A stretch of DNA of 64,000 bases from positions 334,316 to 398,315 of the forward strand of contig NW_005178559.1 in the NCBI RefSeq assembly GCF_000350225.1. The letters are read 5' to 3'. This document shows positions 51,338 to 61,922 of the stretch, piece after piece. Position 1 is the first letter of the stretch, and each line of letters starts with the position of its first letter. The notes below the pieces were generated by a model. The model had not been told where the DNA came from. It saw nothing but the letters and a program-made list of their open reading frames with translations, and made no database searches. The position numbers and the translations under genes were made by a program. This DNA comes from Chondrus crispus. Taxonomy: Eukaryota > Rhodophyta > Florideophyceae > Gigartinales > Gigartinaceae.

Positions 51338-52499
51338 CTTGGCGGAAGGGTATTGGTATCAAGCACGGTGCGTGATTGTGCTGTGAGTGGCGCTACCCTT
51401 CTAGAGTCGCGATGGTGGTTAGGGGAAATCGAAACGTAGGGAACAAGAGACAGGATTTTTCGCGAATCAGATTCCAGTTCGGGCAAAGGAAACAGATTAG
51501 CAGGTGGGGGCGGGACGCACGTACAAGGCGGAGAGCGGCGTCGAAGGTAGTAGGCTTGTCGGAGCGGCGGAGTGAAGAGTTGCGTTGGCGATCAGAGCCT
51601 GGTTGCGGAGAATGGCAGACGTTTTGGGAAGTCGCCCCACGGGCGCCGCCGGTGCTCCATGTTAGAGCTAGGGCATGCTGTCCACAGGAGTATGATTGGC
51701 GGACGCGAAGATGGCGCTTGGGTAATTAGGAAATATAGTGAATTGGAAATACTAAGAAAGAATTAGAGACCACGACGGTCATCAACTGCACACGTGTAAG
51801 AAGTGGGCTGTGCAGGTGTGCGACGCACACCTGGACACGCACACTGTGCGTGTGCAGATTTCGGTCGCCGACAAGCCATTTAAGCTAATATACGTGTACC
51901 GTACATTTTTGCGAGAAAAGGCAGATCTCAACGCCTTTTTCGTCTGGTGCTTTTGATTGGATAGGGATCATGCCTAAAAGTCCAAACCGGACCAGCTCTT
52001 AATCCTATTGGTTGGAAGGAAAAGCAAATGAAAAAAAAAAGTGGAACGTTTCTGGCCGTACGGATCTGTAAAGCGGCTAAACTGAAGTGGCACTGCACAG
52101 CACAGCAAACCAGTGTTGAGATAGCATAGATTTGCGTTTATTTTTCAGAGCAATTCTGGCGAGATATGGTGCGGTGACAACTAGAACGACAGCGAGGCGG
52201 GAAGAAGGCCCTTCCAGGCATGTTAATGCGCCACACCCAATGCCTAGCGTTTCTCGCAATTGTGCTGGCAAACGCCCCTCCATGGAGTGCCTTTCGCTTT
52301 AAGTCGTACATCCGCGCCGATTCCCCACCCCCCTCTTCGAGACCATGCTGATTGTGACCGCCCCACTTGTCTGGCATACGTCAGTCATGAGCATCACCGC
52401 CCGCTGGTTTCTTTTATTCCTGCGCTCCTGGTCCCTGTTCACTTGATCCCACCAAAGCGCACTTGGCCGCATTCTGCACACGCCTCACGCTCGCAGAGC
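51338..52499. other. Intergenic, divergent promoters of uS8 and the CHAT gene
   Basis: 1.16 kb between two outward-facing genes. The upstream open frame from 52260 is not taken as coding. Near 51800-51860 there is an alternating GTGTGC/GCACAC stretch (GTGTGCGACGCACAC). No TATA box is certain. Confidence 0.45.
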
Positions 52500-55400
52500 A
52501 TGTCTCCTGTTCCCGCACCGCCAACAACCCCACTACACGTCGTCCTTTCCGAGGCTTCCTACTCTCCACAAGACGAGTCTTTCCAAGTTCACGTCCACGG
52601 CATCTCAGAGGAAGACCCTCAATCGCCATCGAGCACCGTCACCGTCCGCTCCCCTTTTGTCTCGGCAGGGCATGAAGCCAAAGTTAACTGGTACTGCGAG
52701 GCTGCAGACCGAGAAATTTTTCCTATAACTGGTCGTCTCAATACCATTGACAAGCTCCTCCAAAACTATGGCACCACCTTGTTCACCATGGTCTTCGGCA
52801 CCCCGGAGACCACCCTCCCTGATGACCATTTTGTCTCTATCCGCGTTGTCGGTAGCGCACGCTTTTGTTCTTTGCATTGGGAGCTACTCCGAGACCCCGC
52901 CAAGCTCCACGAGCCATCGAATGGCGCTGTTGTCTTGGACCCCACCCGCTGTCTTGTCCGTGATGTCCAGCATCGAAGCCCGCATCACATCATCCCGCAT
53001 CCCATCAACTCGTATCCCACCTTGAACGTCTTGTTCCTCACCGCGAGGAGTCGCACAGACGAAAAGGATATCCCATTGCGCATTGAGAGTCTCGCCGTCA
53101 TGGACAGCGTCAGAAATCACGACCTTCCTTTGCGTCTCGACCTCGTCCGTCCTGGCACCGTCACCGCCTTATGGGAAAAGCTCAAGCTGGTTAAGCCAGG
53201 CTTTTACCACATACTCCACTTGGATTGTCATGGCACAACTAGCGATGACTCCTTCCATTCACCAAATGGTATTGCCAATAATCGCCTCATGTTCGAGTGC
53301 GAGCGCTTCGGCTTCACCACCGTCTCCGGTGATGAAATAGCCCATGTTGTCGACGAATTCAAGATCCCTATTGTTATCACGAGTGCCTGCCGGTCAGGCA
53401 TGAGCAACCCCGGCAGCCCTAGCTTCGCGTACGAGCTCTTCTCAAGGAGCAATGTGCAGTGCGTTTTGGCCATGGCCTTGTCGGTTCTCGTAGATACAAC
53501 CGCCCGATTCGTCCGGGAATTCTATCGAGCCATTTTAGCCCCATCCCAGATGAATTCCGTTCGCGTTGCCACTACGCGAGCACGTCTGGCCATGCATGAG
53601 GACCCTCGCCGAAATGGTGTTATGGGACCAATTGAAAGGCAAGACTGGTGGATTCCGCAGCTCTACGAGAGAAAGCTTCCCAACCGTTCAGAGACTGGAC
53701 TATTTAGACGGTGCAAGTGGGAGGATGCTGCCCTTCTCGTTGAGTCTCCAGAAGATAAATCCCTTATCTGGGAGGACAGTGAACTTAACGTCAAACGGAA
53801 GAACCTCCTGATCAACGAACCAGTCGACGAAACGACTTTTTTAGGTCGGAATGATGATCTCCATGGCTTAGAAGGGAAGGTTTTTTCTCAGGAGAGAGCA
53901 GATAACATTATTCTCTTGTATGGAATGATGGGGTGCGGGAAGACTGCGTTTGTCACGTACGTGTCTTGGTGGTGGAGTGTCACTGGACTTGTAAGAGACA
54001 AATTTGTGTTTCGCATGCATGAGAAGTCGTTTTCTCTAAACCATATGATATGGCACATTTACCGGCAGCTTTTTAACGTCTCTGGATATGACCCAACTGA
54101 TCAAAGTGAGTTACAACGGGCAGATGACCGTCGTCGCGTAACGAATCACTTGCGGGAAAATTGTTATGTCATTGTGATTGATGGCGCCGAGAGGCTGTGC
54201 ACACGTGAAGGAACGGGCAGATCTGTGTCTGAGCGCTTTGAATCGATACCTTCACAATACGAAAGTGAATTCGAAAGTGACTCTGAGGACGGTAGATTTA
54301 AATCAAGAGTAAACCATGGATCTCACGACCGAGAACAAATTGCAGAATGGCTGGCCGAGTTGCAAGGAGGAAAGACAAAGGTCCTTGTTGGGTTTCGAGG
54401 AAGTTCGGAGAGTGACCTGATGAAGTACATCAAAAACAGGTCAAATAACTTGGACCTTGCTACAATCGTGGGTAAGTATCCGAGCCGCCTCATCGGAAGC
54501 TTGTCTAAGAAATGGGCCGAAGTTTTGGTTAAGCAGCTCTTAGACGAGAGCGGTGACAGCTCCGACCCCAAGTATAAAGCCCTTTACAGTTATCCAATGC
54601 TTGACCTTTACGCTGGTAACCCTTTGGTGATCAAGCTTATTGTAGGAACTTTCAAGGCCGGGGACATGTCAAATGCCCCTCATCCGGAGGATTTGTTTGA
54701 AAGCCTTCCAAAGCACTTGACCAACCCCTCAGACTCAATGAGTGTGATGGAGAGTCTAGAATACTCATTCAACTTGCTGTCGGCTCCCCAGCAGGAAGCT
54801 CTCCTTTTTCTAGCTCCTTTCAAAGGCTCGGTTTCAGCCCAAGGCCTCACCCATTATGCCCATGCACTTGAACAGAACGATGACAGTTTAACGAAGTTTG
54901 ACAGGAACGCATGGGACTCTGCTATCAAGATGGCCGTGAGATGGGGCTTGCTGACTCATCACGAGCGTATGAGCTCGCATGGAGGCCAAGAGGCCTGGAG
55001 AATCCACGCATGCCTTTCCGTCTTGTTGATGAGGAAGCTGTGCCACAAACGTGCGTGTACTTCACGAGGTACATTGAATGAGTTAACGTCTAGTAAGGGA
55101 TACGCAGTCTTGGAAGATGCCGACAAGGACAAAGTTTTGCATCCGATGCTGAAGCCCATGCATGTGGCCTACTGGAAATTGTCGTTACAGCTTTACGACC
55201 TGCTCCGCGATTCCAACAAAGTTATGCATGACTTTGGTCGCGTCATGACAGAAATAGAATTCTGGAATCTAAAGAGAGTCTTGAGGTATGCCTTGGAAGA
55301 GAAACAAGCTTTCTATGGCGTTCTCCTGCCCATGTATTGGTACTTGGCGGCGAAGAACGATATCACACAGAGATACGCTCTGTGCCGAAGAATCATTGAA

Positions 55401-56528
55401 AAGGTCGGCGTCTATGACAGACTTGCTGATATCCCTGTCTCAAACAAAGTATATAGCATGGACATCCCACGGTCGTACCACATATACGGGATGTTGCTGG
55501 GCCATAACCGTCTGCACAAACTCAACGAGGCTGAGGAATGGTTCAACCGAACCATCAGAATATGGAAAGAATGCAATAACAGTCGCGAACTTGCAGTCAC
55601 CCATCATGAATTAGGATGGGTTGCAATGAACAAACGCGAATTTTCGAAAGCTGAAAGACACTATGAAGAAGCGTTGAGGCTCAGTGATCGGCTCGGCCGA
55701 TCCCGCACTCTACACAACATGGGCTTGCTTGCCGCCGAACAACGGAACTTTCCTCGGGCCATGCAGTACCACGAAGACGCCCGCCAGCTCTACGAAGAGC
55801 AAAAAGACGTTCGTGCAGTGGCGAGCGCTTACCACCACATGGCCATCATTGCTGCGAAGGTAAAGGATTTTGAAACTGCAGAACAGTACGCGAAGACTGC
55901 ACTTAAGGTCCGAAAGCAAAGGGAGGAAACGGAACAGAGTGCGAATGTGTATCAGCTAAGAGGAAACATCGCACAGCGACGAGTCAGGGAAGAAGATGTT
56001 GACAGTGTAGAAGCTCACAAAAGTCTAGACTTTGCGAAACGGAAGTACACTAAAGCAATGGTTGCTTACAACTGCGACACAGGATATCACTACGGAGTCA
56101 TACCAGAGCGAGAAATGTTGCACGAGAATTACGGGCTTCTCATGGCAGCACTTCGGCGCTATGCTGTAAGTGAGGACGAAAAGCGGGAACTGCTTAGAGC
56201 CGAAATGGATTCATACCTACATCTCAAGGACGGTGCATATCCAAAGGCAGAATACAACCTGGGCTTGCTTTACGAAGAGCTCGGGCAAGATGAAAAGGCG
56301 TTCGCATGCTACTGTTGCGCTGCAGATCTTACATCCGGCGTGGTTGAGGGAACTGCTGAGTTTGAGGCCTGCTGCAGGGCGCAGGTCGCAAAAGCCCGTT
56401 GCTTAGCGAGAGGCAAGGGCGTCGAGCAAGACGAGCACAAAGCCATTGGTATTATGTTGAAGCTACAGGGGGAAATTGAAGAAGAAGATCCCTTGATCTC
56501 ACTGGGTCTCCCGGAAGAAGTCACATGA
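52500..56528 (+). CDS. CHAT protease - STAND NTPase (NB-ARC-like) - TPR protein
   Basis: 1342 residues from Met 52500 (MSPVPAPPTTPLHVVLSEAS). Residues about 30-400: caspase-like CHAT domain with catalytic pair His244 (HLDCHG) and Cys297 (ITSACRSG), followed by VLAMALSVL and FVREFYRAIL as in CHAT proteins. Residues about 445-800: P-loop NTPase, LYGMMGCGKT (Lys481) and Walker B VIVIDGAE (Asp561), after a FLGRNDDL entry motif. It continues with a winged-helix-like region (LLFLAPFKGSVSAQGL). Residues about 980-1160: TPR repeats (AEEWFNRTIRIWK, AERHYEEALRLSDRLG, AMQYHEDARQLYEEQ, AEQYAKTALKVRKQ), then a helical Sel1-like tail (AEYNLGLLYEELGQDEKAFA). This is the layout of signal-sensing immune-type STAND proteins: TPR senses, NTPase oligomerises, protease acts. 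The immune role is inference. Confidence 0.88.
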   Translation: MSPVPAPPTTPLHVVLSEASYSPQDESFQVHVHGISEEDPQSPSSTVTVRSPFVSAGHEAKVNWYCEAADREIFPITGRLNTIDKLLQNYGTTLFTMVFGTPETTLPDDHFVSIRVVGSARFCSLHWELLRDPAKLHEPSNGAVVLDPTRCLVRDVQHRSPHHIIPHPINSYPTLNVLFLTARSRTDEKDIPLRIESLAVMDSVRNHDLPLRLDLVRPGTVTALWEKLKLVKPGFYHILHLDCHGTTSDDSFHSPNGIANNRLMFECERFGFTTVSGDEIAHVVDEFKIPIVITSACRSGMSNPGSPSFAYELFSRSNVQCVLAMALSVLVDTTARFVREFYRAILAPSQMNSVRVATTRARLAMHEDPRRNGVMGPIERQDWWIPQLYERKLPNRSETGLFRRCKWEDAALLVESPEDKSLIWEDSELNVKRKNLLINEPVDETTFLGRNDDLHGLEGKVFSQERADNIILLYGMMGCGKTAFVTYVSWWWSVTGLVRDKFVFRMHEKSFSLNHMIWHIYRQLFNVSGYDPTDQSELQRADDRRRVTNHLRENCYVIVIDGAERLCTREGTGRSVSERFESIPSQYESEFESDSEDGRFKSRVNHGSHDREQIAEWLAELQGGKTKVLVGFRGSSESDLMKYIKNRSNNLDLATIVGKYPSRLIGSLSKKWAEVLVKQLLDESGDSSDPKYKALYSYPMLDLYAGNPLVIKLIVGTFKAGDMSNAPHPEDLFESLPKHLTNPSDSMSVMESLEYSFNLLSAPQQEALLFLAPFKGSVSAQGLTHYAHALEQNDDSLTKFDRNAWDSAIKMAVRWGLLTHHERMSSHGGQEAWRIHACLSVLLMRKLCHKRACTSRGTLNELTSSKGYAVLEDADKDKVLHPMLKPMHVAYWKLSLQLYDLLRDSNKVMHDFGRVMTEIEFWNLKRVLRYALEEKQAFYGVLLPMYWYLAAKNDITQRYALCRRIIEKVGVYDRLADIPVSNKVYSMDIPRSYHIYGMLLGHNRLHKLNEAEEWFNRTIRIWKECNNSRELAVTHHELGWVAMNKREFSKAERHYEEALRLSDRLGRSRTLHNMGLLAAEQRNFPRAMQYHEDARQLYEEQKDVRAVASAYHHMAIIAAKVKDFETAEQYAKTALKVRKQREETEQSANVYQLRGNIAQRRVREEDVDSVEAHKSLDFAKRKYTKAMVAYNCDTGYHYGVIPEREMLHENYGLLMAALRRYAVSEDEKRELLRAEMDSYLHLKDGAYPKAEYNLGLLYEELGQDEKAFACYCCAADLTSGVVEGTAEFEACCRAQVAKARCLARGKGVEQDEHKAIGIMLKLQGEIEEEDPLISLGLPEEVT

Positions 56529-56848
56529 AGCCGAGGTGGGACCCAAGCGAACACCGAAACGCTGTTCGGCTTCGCAGGTGGGGGAGCGATAACATAGGTT
56601 TCCGAGAAAGATGAGATTGCAAGTTACTCGTTTACAATATATTCCTTTGCAGGTAGGGTTAGAGGCAAAAAAGGTCTGGTTGATGTCGCTTGCAAGATCA
56701 TTGAGCACTTGCAAGATCATTGAGCACTTGCAAGACGGACAATTCACATTGCGTTGCCGTGCACATGTGCTTGCCGGACTCTATATCCAAATATCGAAAA
56801 AGGATCTCAAGTACGTCACGCACATGCGGACCACCGTCATGTTTTTCG
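56529..56848. other. Convergent intergenic region with short tandem repeat
   Basis: A 19-bp unit CTTGCAAGATCATTGAGCA is repeated about 2.4 times at 56689-56735. No gene. Confidence 0.6.
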
Positions 56849-58696
56849 TCATGTTATAGCAAAAGTCGAATCATGTTTCGAACGCATGTGTCGATCTCTG
56901 TCAGACTTTTTGAAGAACCGGCTGCAATAAATCAAACGTCGAAAGGACATTATTAAGGAAATGTTAGACTCATCACACTCATCAAAGCTATTGCAATACG
57001 GATACATAGCGGCGCACGGAAAACTAATTCGATGAACATACCTTTCACAGTTCGGAAAACTGCACTTATGCTGCCGAACTTTTTCATGCACACAGAGGCG
57101 ATGCTCGTTGTAGTGGCCTTTGTGCCGAAAAGTCCTGCCGCAATCGCAAATAAAGAGCTTTTGTTTCTGCTTCCCTTTCCGTTTTGTTGTGTTAGTATTC
57201 TTCTGAATATGCCGTTGTCCTTCGACGTTTCGAACGCCATGACTCATGGTGACGTTTGAAATGCCATGACTCATTATGTTCGATACGCTTTGACTGATGA
57301 CATTGGATACGCTATGAGTCATCGCATCGGAGCTCTGACCGATGATGTCCGATACGCCATGACTTATCACGTTTGGCGCGCCGCGACTCATTGCTGTTGA
57401 GTGCGCGTCGGACGTGGCCTCTGTCCCAACACAAGTAGTCCACGAGTGATTTGTTCGGCCACCGCTGGCTCGTACAGTGATGAGACGGCGTTTTGTCGTT
57501 GTCGATGCGGTCGTCTGAACTCGAGGATCGAGATCGGGATCACACAAAATTGGTTTCTCTACACAATCGACAGGTTGCTCCTCTATAGTGAAATCTTCGG
57601 AGTGGTGCTCGACCATATTCTCCTCCTTCACGTCCACGATGCCAGCACTGTTTGTTGCAGTCCAATCTTCATCCTCGGATTCGATTATGCCAAGGATCCT
57701 GCGGTCGCGTCTTTCTTCCGCCGAACGGACAGTATCGTCAGTGCGTGGACTTGAAAGAATCATATCCGTAGACTCGAAGAACATCTTGAAAAGCTCGCTA
57801 CCGATAGGAGACCTAGCCTCAACGCCGAGCTCACAATTCTGTTCCAAGGCGAACTTTCCCGTGCCCTCGCGGTTGCCTTGCTCGGAGATAATCTTGTATG
57901 AAACCTTCATCTTGGCTGGTCCTGTGCGCGACTTCGTGAAGGCTGCCAGCCATGTTTCCCAGTTGTGAGGCAGCTCAAACCTTTTGGGATTGTGGGGAGA
58001 CGAATACGTAGACGGCTCGCATTGGCACTTGACTATGCCCTCTGGTTCGCACATGGAGCAACTCGAAATTTCGTGAGTGCGAATCTTCATGATGACCTTC
58101 TTGGGGTGTTCCGGGCGATGCTTGCTGAGCAGGTTGTCCTGGGAGAGGAACACGCCTTTGTGGTCGCGGTCGGCATAGGCGAGTATGAGAGACTCTGCTT
58201 CATAGTGGCCATCCTGGGTGATGTTATGCATGGAAACGCAAAGCTTGCCGTCGTCAAGCCATTCGTACTCCAGAAAGGCGAGGGCATCTGGAAACGAGAG
58301 GTCGACGACGAAGCGACGACAGATGGTTCGCGGCGGTGGGGAATAGCCTGGAGAGGAGAGCCTATCGGTACCGTCGGCGGTGGTGGAGGGCCTTGGGCCG
58401 TAGAGCTGGCCGAGGACAAAGTGCTTGCGTGCGTACATGGGTACAATAAGGGAAGCAGTGGGGGCGACTGGGGAGCCCGTGGCTGCAAAGGCGTGAGGGG
58501 AGGGGGACTTGGATATGTAGGTCGCTGAAGATCTGAGGAGGTCTGTGCTGATGTCGCGGTCGGGATCGTGGCTGTGGAGCCAGCGACATAGTGCTGGTTC
58601 GTTGGAGACGATTCCTAGAATGGCAGTAATGGGAGCCATCGTAGGATCATGCACGCGGTGGGGATATTTGGGAATGGGTCGAGGAGAACTTCCCAA
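56849..58696 (-). CDS. C2H2 zinc-finger protein with one 120-nt intron and 11-residue repeats
   Basis: Open 615-codon frame including an intron at 57041-56922 (GTATGT ... TTATTGCAG, 120 nt, a multiple of three, so it hides in the frame). Spliced, finger 2 becomes HKCSFPNCE-SRFFKKSDRD-RHMRSKH, a regular C2H2; unspliced it is broken. Finger 1 is CDCGRTFRHKGHYNEHRLCVH. Both lie at the C terminus. The N-terminal half is without known domain (RFVVDLSFPDALAFLEYEW). Before the fingers lie degenerate 11-residue repeats (ISHGVSDIIGQ, MTHSVSNVISQ, SVSNIMSHGIS) and a basic patch KRKGKQKQK. Likely a nuclear DNA-binding protein. Met 58639 (MAPITAIL) is an alternative start. Confidence 0.8.
   Translation of the reverse strand: MGSSPRPIPKYPHRVHDPTMAPITAILGIVSNEPALCRWLHSHDPDRDISTDLLRSSATYISKSPSPHAFAATGSPVAPTASLIVPMYARKHFVLGQLYGPRPSTTADGTDRLSSPGYSPPPRTICRRFVVDLSFPDALAFLEYEWLDDGKLCVSMHNITQDGHYEAESLILAYADRDHKGVFLSQDNLLSKHRPEHPKKVIMKIRTHEISSCSMCEPEGIVKCQCEPSTYSSPHNPKRFELPHNWETWLAAFTKSRTGPAKMKVSYKIISEQGNREGTGKFALEQNCELGVEARSPIGSELFKMFFESTDMILSSPRTDDTVRSAEERRDRRILGIIESEDEDWTATNSAGIVDVKEENMVEHHSEDFTIEEQPVDCVEKPILCDPDLDPRVQTTASTTTKRRLITVRASGGRTNHSWTTCVGTEATSDAHSTAMSRGAPNVISHGVSDIIGQSSDAMTHSVSNVISQSVSNIMSHGISNVTMSHGVRNVEGQRHIQKNTNTTKRKGKQKQKLFICDCGRTFRHKGHYNEHRLCVHEKVRQHKCSFPNCERYVHRISFPCAAMYPYCNSFDECDESNISLIMSFRRLIYCSRFFKKSDRDRHMRSKHDSTFAIT
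56922..57041 (-). other. Intron in the C2H2 zinc-finger gene
   Basis: GT-AG, 120 nt, phase 2; removal gives codon AGC (Ser) and a canonical second finger. Confidence 0.8.
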
Positions 58697-58857
58697 TAAG
58701 GGAGGAACTCCCCGACGTTAGAGCGATCACAGGGTTGGTGAGAGCAAAGTAGCTGTGTGGATGGAGTGGGAAGAGGGGAGATGAAGCGATAAAGGAGGAG
58801 GATAGGTGCAGGTACGGAGAGGGGAGCGCGGGCACGGGGAGGGGGATGGGCGGGAGG

Positions 58858-58865
58858 TTTATAAA
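58858..58865 (-). promoter_or_regulatory. TATA box candidate of the C2H2 gene
   Basis: TTTATAAA about 165 bp upstream of Met 58696, in G-rich sequence. Palindromic, so orientation is by position only. Confidence 0.4.
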
Positions 58866-61800
58866 GGTCGGGATGTGATTAGGGGGGACGGCGAGACGAA
58901 AATAGGAGGGGACGGTGGGGGGGCCAGGAGGCAGGGAGATAACGGTAATGAAGGGGGGGGGATGGAGGGGAGGGGGAGGGCCTGGTAAGCGGGGTGGGGG
59001 GGGAAGCGAGGGAGGTTGGGGCCCGGTAGAGGGTGAGGGAGTGGTTAAGAGGAAGTTGTGGAGTTACTCGGTGGGGAGGTGAGGTGTGGTTAACGTATTG
59101 AGGAAAGGGGTTGCGCACGGGGAGAAGGGCAGTGGATAGGAGTTAGTAGCAGGCGTGGGATATGCGCGCTTCCTTTGCATGAGGCGCGCCGCCGCCCAAT
59201 GGCACCGCGCCAATTCGCTTACAATGGGTACAACCACGCCAGAAACGACCCCGCCAACACGCTCAGTCGCCCCCCCAAAACTTTTCCATTTTTCACTCTT
59301 CCACGCCGCACGCAATCTCATCTCTGATTTTCCCCCTATCTCTTTTCGCACCCCCGCCGCTACCGCGAGTCATCTCTTTACCCCCCTTGCACACGCCCCC
59401 TCTGACGCCCTTCCCCCTCAATCGCACCCCCCCGTGTACCCTGCAGCAACCCCATCCCCCCACCCCCTCCCAACAAACCCGCCTCCCGTATACACAACAA
59501 AGCACCTTCCCCCTCTGCCCGCGGCACCATCGGTATATGCCGGTGTATGCCGTTTGTTTAACTTAATGTGTACCTTATCATATACCTTACATCTTTATTT
59601 ACAACAGAGCTAAGACCCCTCTGCCCGCCTTGTCCAGACACGGCCCGCGTCCACCGTCGGACATTATCCTCCCCGCATTCCATAACCTTCCCAAGAAGAT
59701 GAGAACAATGTTCGTGCGGAAAATGCCCAACTCTCCATCTGTCTTGTCCATCATCTCTTGATTCCGGCCCGTTCTTCCCACACGTAATTACAGACCCCCC
59801 CCCGCTATCTACAAAATGTACCCTCGCTAGGTTTGATATTTTCAACAGGTACATAGTACAGAACAGAATCTCGAGTTCGTCGTATAATAAAGCCGTATTT
59901 GAAATACAATACTGCCAGTATTATAAAAGTCGCCCGCATCTCATCCCTTCTCAGGAATCTTTGCAGACACGCTATCTCCGGCTGTACCTTCCCCGTCTTC
60001 CATATGCTCTCCCCGACGTTTGTTGTAGAACACAAAATATAAACATTGCCGAGCCGCGCGACTGTCCCCCCAACTATGCCGGCGTTTTTTCACTAGCGTT
60101 AAAAGATCTGACACTGGGTTGTACATGAAATCGGCGTATTCGACAGCGTACGCCCATGTCCAACCCCTGCCCTGTTGACTAAAGAAACATCCAGGCGCCT
60201 GGCTGGTAACACGTACAGTACATGTTTACATGCAGTAAATGTTTACATGCTTTTGCAAAGTCAAGAGCAACTCAGCATGCTATGTTGGACGAGCATTTCT
60301 AATGTTTGTTTCCGAAAACAAAGCTCACCAATGGTGCGCATTGACACTTCGACATACAGTACAATTGCTTGCTGGGTGTAATTGCGGGCTGCGAAATCAG
60401 TTCGATAGGCTTTTGAATAGGGTATCCTTACAAAACTGTTGAACAAACGATCGAGCAGTTTGTCATCCCCGAGCTTCGTGCTCTAGGCACCAAGAATAGG
60501 TGCCGTTTCAGGAAAGGAATGTTCAAAGTGATGACATAGCCATGGGCTGTACTCAGATGAATTTGAAGACAAAGGTGTGAGGGCGCTGGTGCGCTTGTTG
60601 TTGGGCCAAGGATCGAGGTGTGTAGATACAGTAGCGATGAGTGCATTGAGCCTCCAAACTCATAAGTGATGATTCCATGTTGTTGATGATGGGATGAAGC
60701 GAATTGGTTTATACATGGCGGGCCGCTGTGAACAGAAAATATTTTTGCCCTTCTCGCGCAAGCTGTACGACGTCTACTGGTAGGGTAGGATTATTCGCGG
60801 TGTGTTTTTCGCACGAATATTGTAGGATGAGACGTACAAGAAGTGTAAAGCAGGACGTTGCAGAGGGAAGACGGGGAGCGGCATGTTGGTATATTAGTGA
60901 GTGCATGGTACTGTTGGCACTTTGATTCGAGAAGGTATTCGTCCATACAATCCGTATCGTCTAGACGTGGCGAAGGTATTTTGTCGAACCTCACGGGAAA
61001 GCCAGGGCTGATCTCCTCCCAAACTGAGACATTAATGGGCTGATGATTTGAGACCAAACTGGGAAGCACGTGCTTCCGTACTGTACCTCGATACGTATCT
61101 GATTGTTCTGATAGGGACTTGTCTTCGGCAGGTCGTGATAGAAGAGGTTGATGATTTTGGGCGTGGGGTGTGGGCCGTGGGCGCGGGGTATCTAGGGGGG
61201 AGGGAGTGTGTAGGGGAAAGTCTTGTAGCGGCTGCATCTGGGGAGATCGTGTCTAGGTTGCGTGGAGAAAATAATTCAGCCGTGAAGGTATTGCAAACGG
61301 GTAGCATACTGGAATATAGACTAGTTTCTATGTGCGAGTACAATACAGTGCTGTACTGTGGGATGTAAGTTGTGCATGGGTAGTTGAGTAAACTTGATAT
61401 GTTGGTCGAAGTAAGGGGATTGGGGGCCAATCGAGGGTTGGTGAAGGAGAAGGGGTTGGGGTTGGAGAAGGAATTTGAGATCTTGTGAGGGAGAGAATTG
61501 TGGAACCTGACCGGGGGGGAGTGTGCACCGTGTGCACGGAGGAAGTTTTACAGTTGTCCTCGATGATCACACGACGCTGCGCGTACGGTACCTTCAGCTG
61601 CAGTGCAGTTGTTTGTTATCATCTTCTATCACCGGGCATCATAGAGGCAGTTCATGCATAGGCACATAGAGTTGTTGCTTACACGTGTTCGGTATCAGAA
61701 GGGGGCCCTGTCCCCCTCTGCTCCAGTTGTCGCAACGCCATTGGCGGGTGCGGGCGTACGGCACGAGGGAGTGGAAATTCCCTGCGGGCGTTCAGTGCGG

Positions 61801-61884
61801 GCATTCAGTGAGGGCCGGTCTTAGCAGAGCACGTTCTCAGTGGAACAGTGCCCAACACCCGGCGCCCCGTCGTGCGCCAATGTA

Positions 61885-61922
61885 CAAACTTGTGTACAGT
61901 GCCTGTACAGTACACAAGTTTG
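61885..61922. repeat. Perfect 13-bp stem, 12-nt loop
   Basis: CAAACTTGTGTAC (61885-61897) and its complement (61910-61922). Loop AGTGCCTGTACA. Confidence 0.8.

Noticed and set aside
52260..52499. Extra 80 N-terminal residues of the CHAT protein
   Set aside because: Composition is UTR-like (Pro/His/Ser, no conserved pattern), and Met 52500 directly precedes a normal N terminus.
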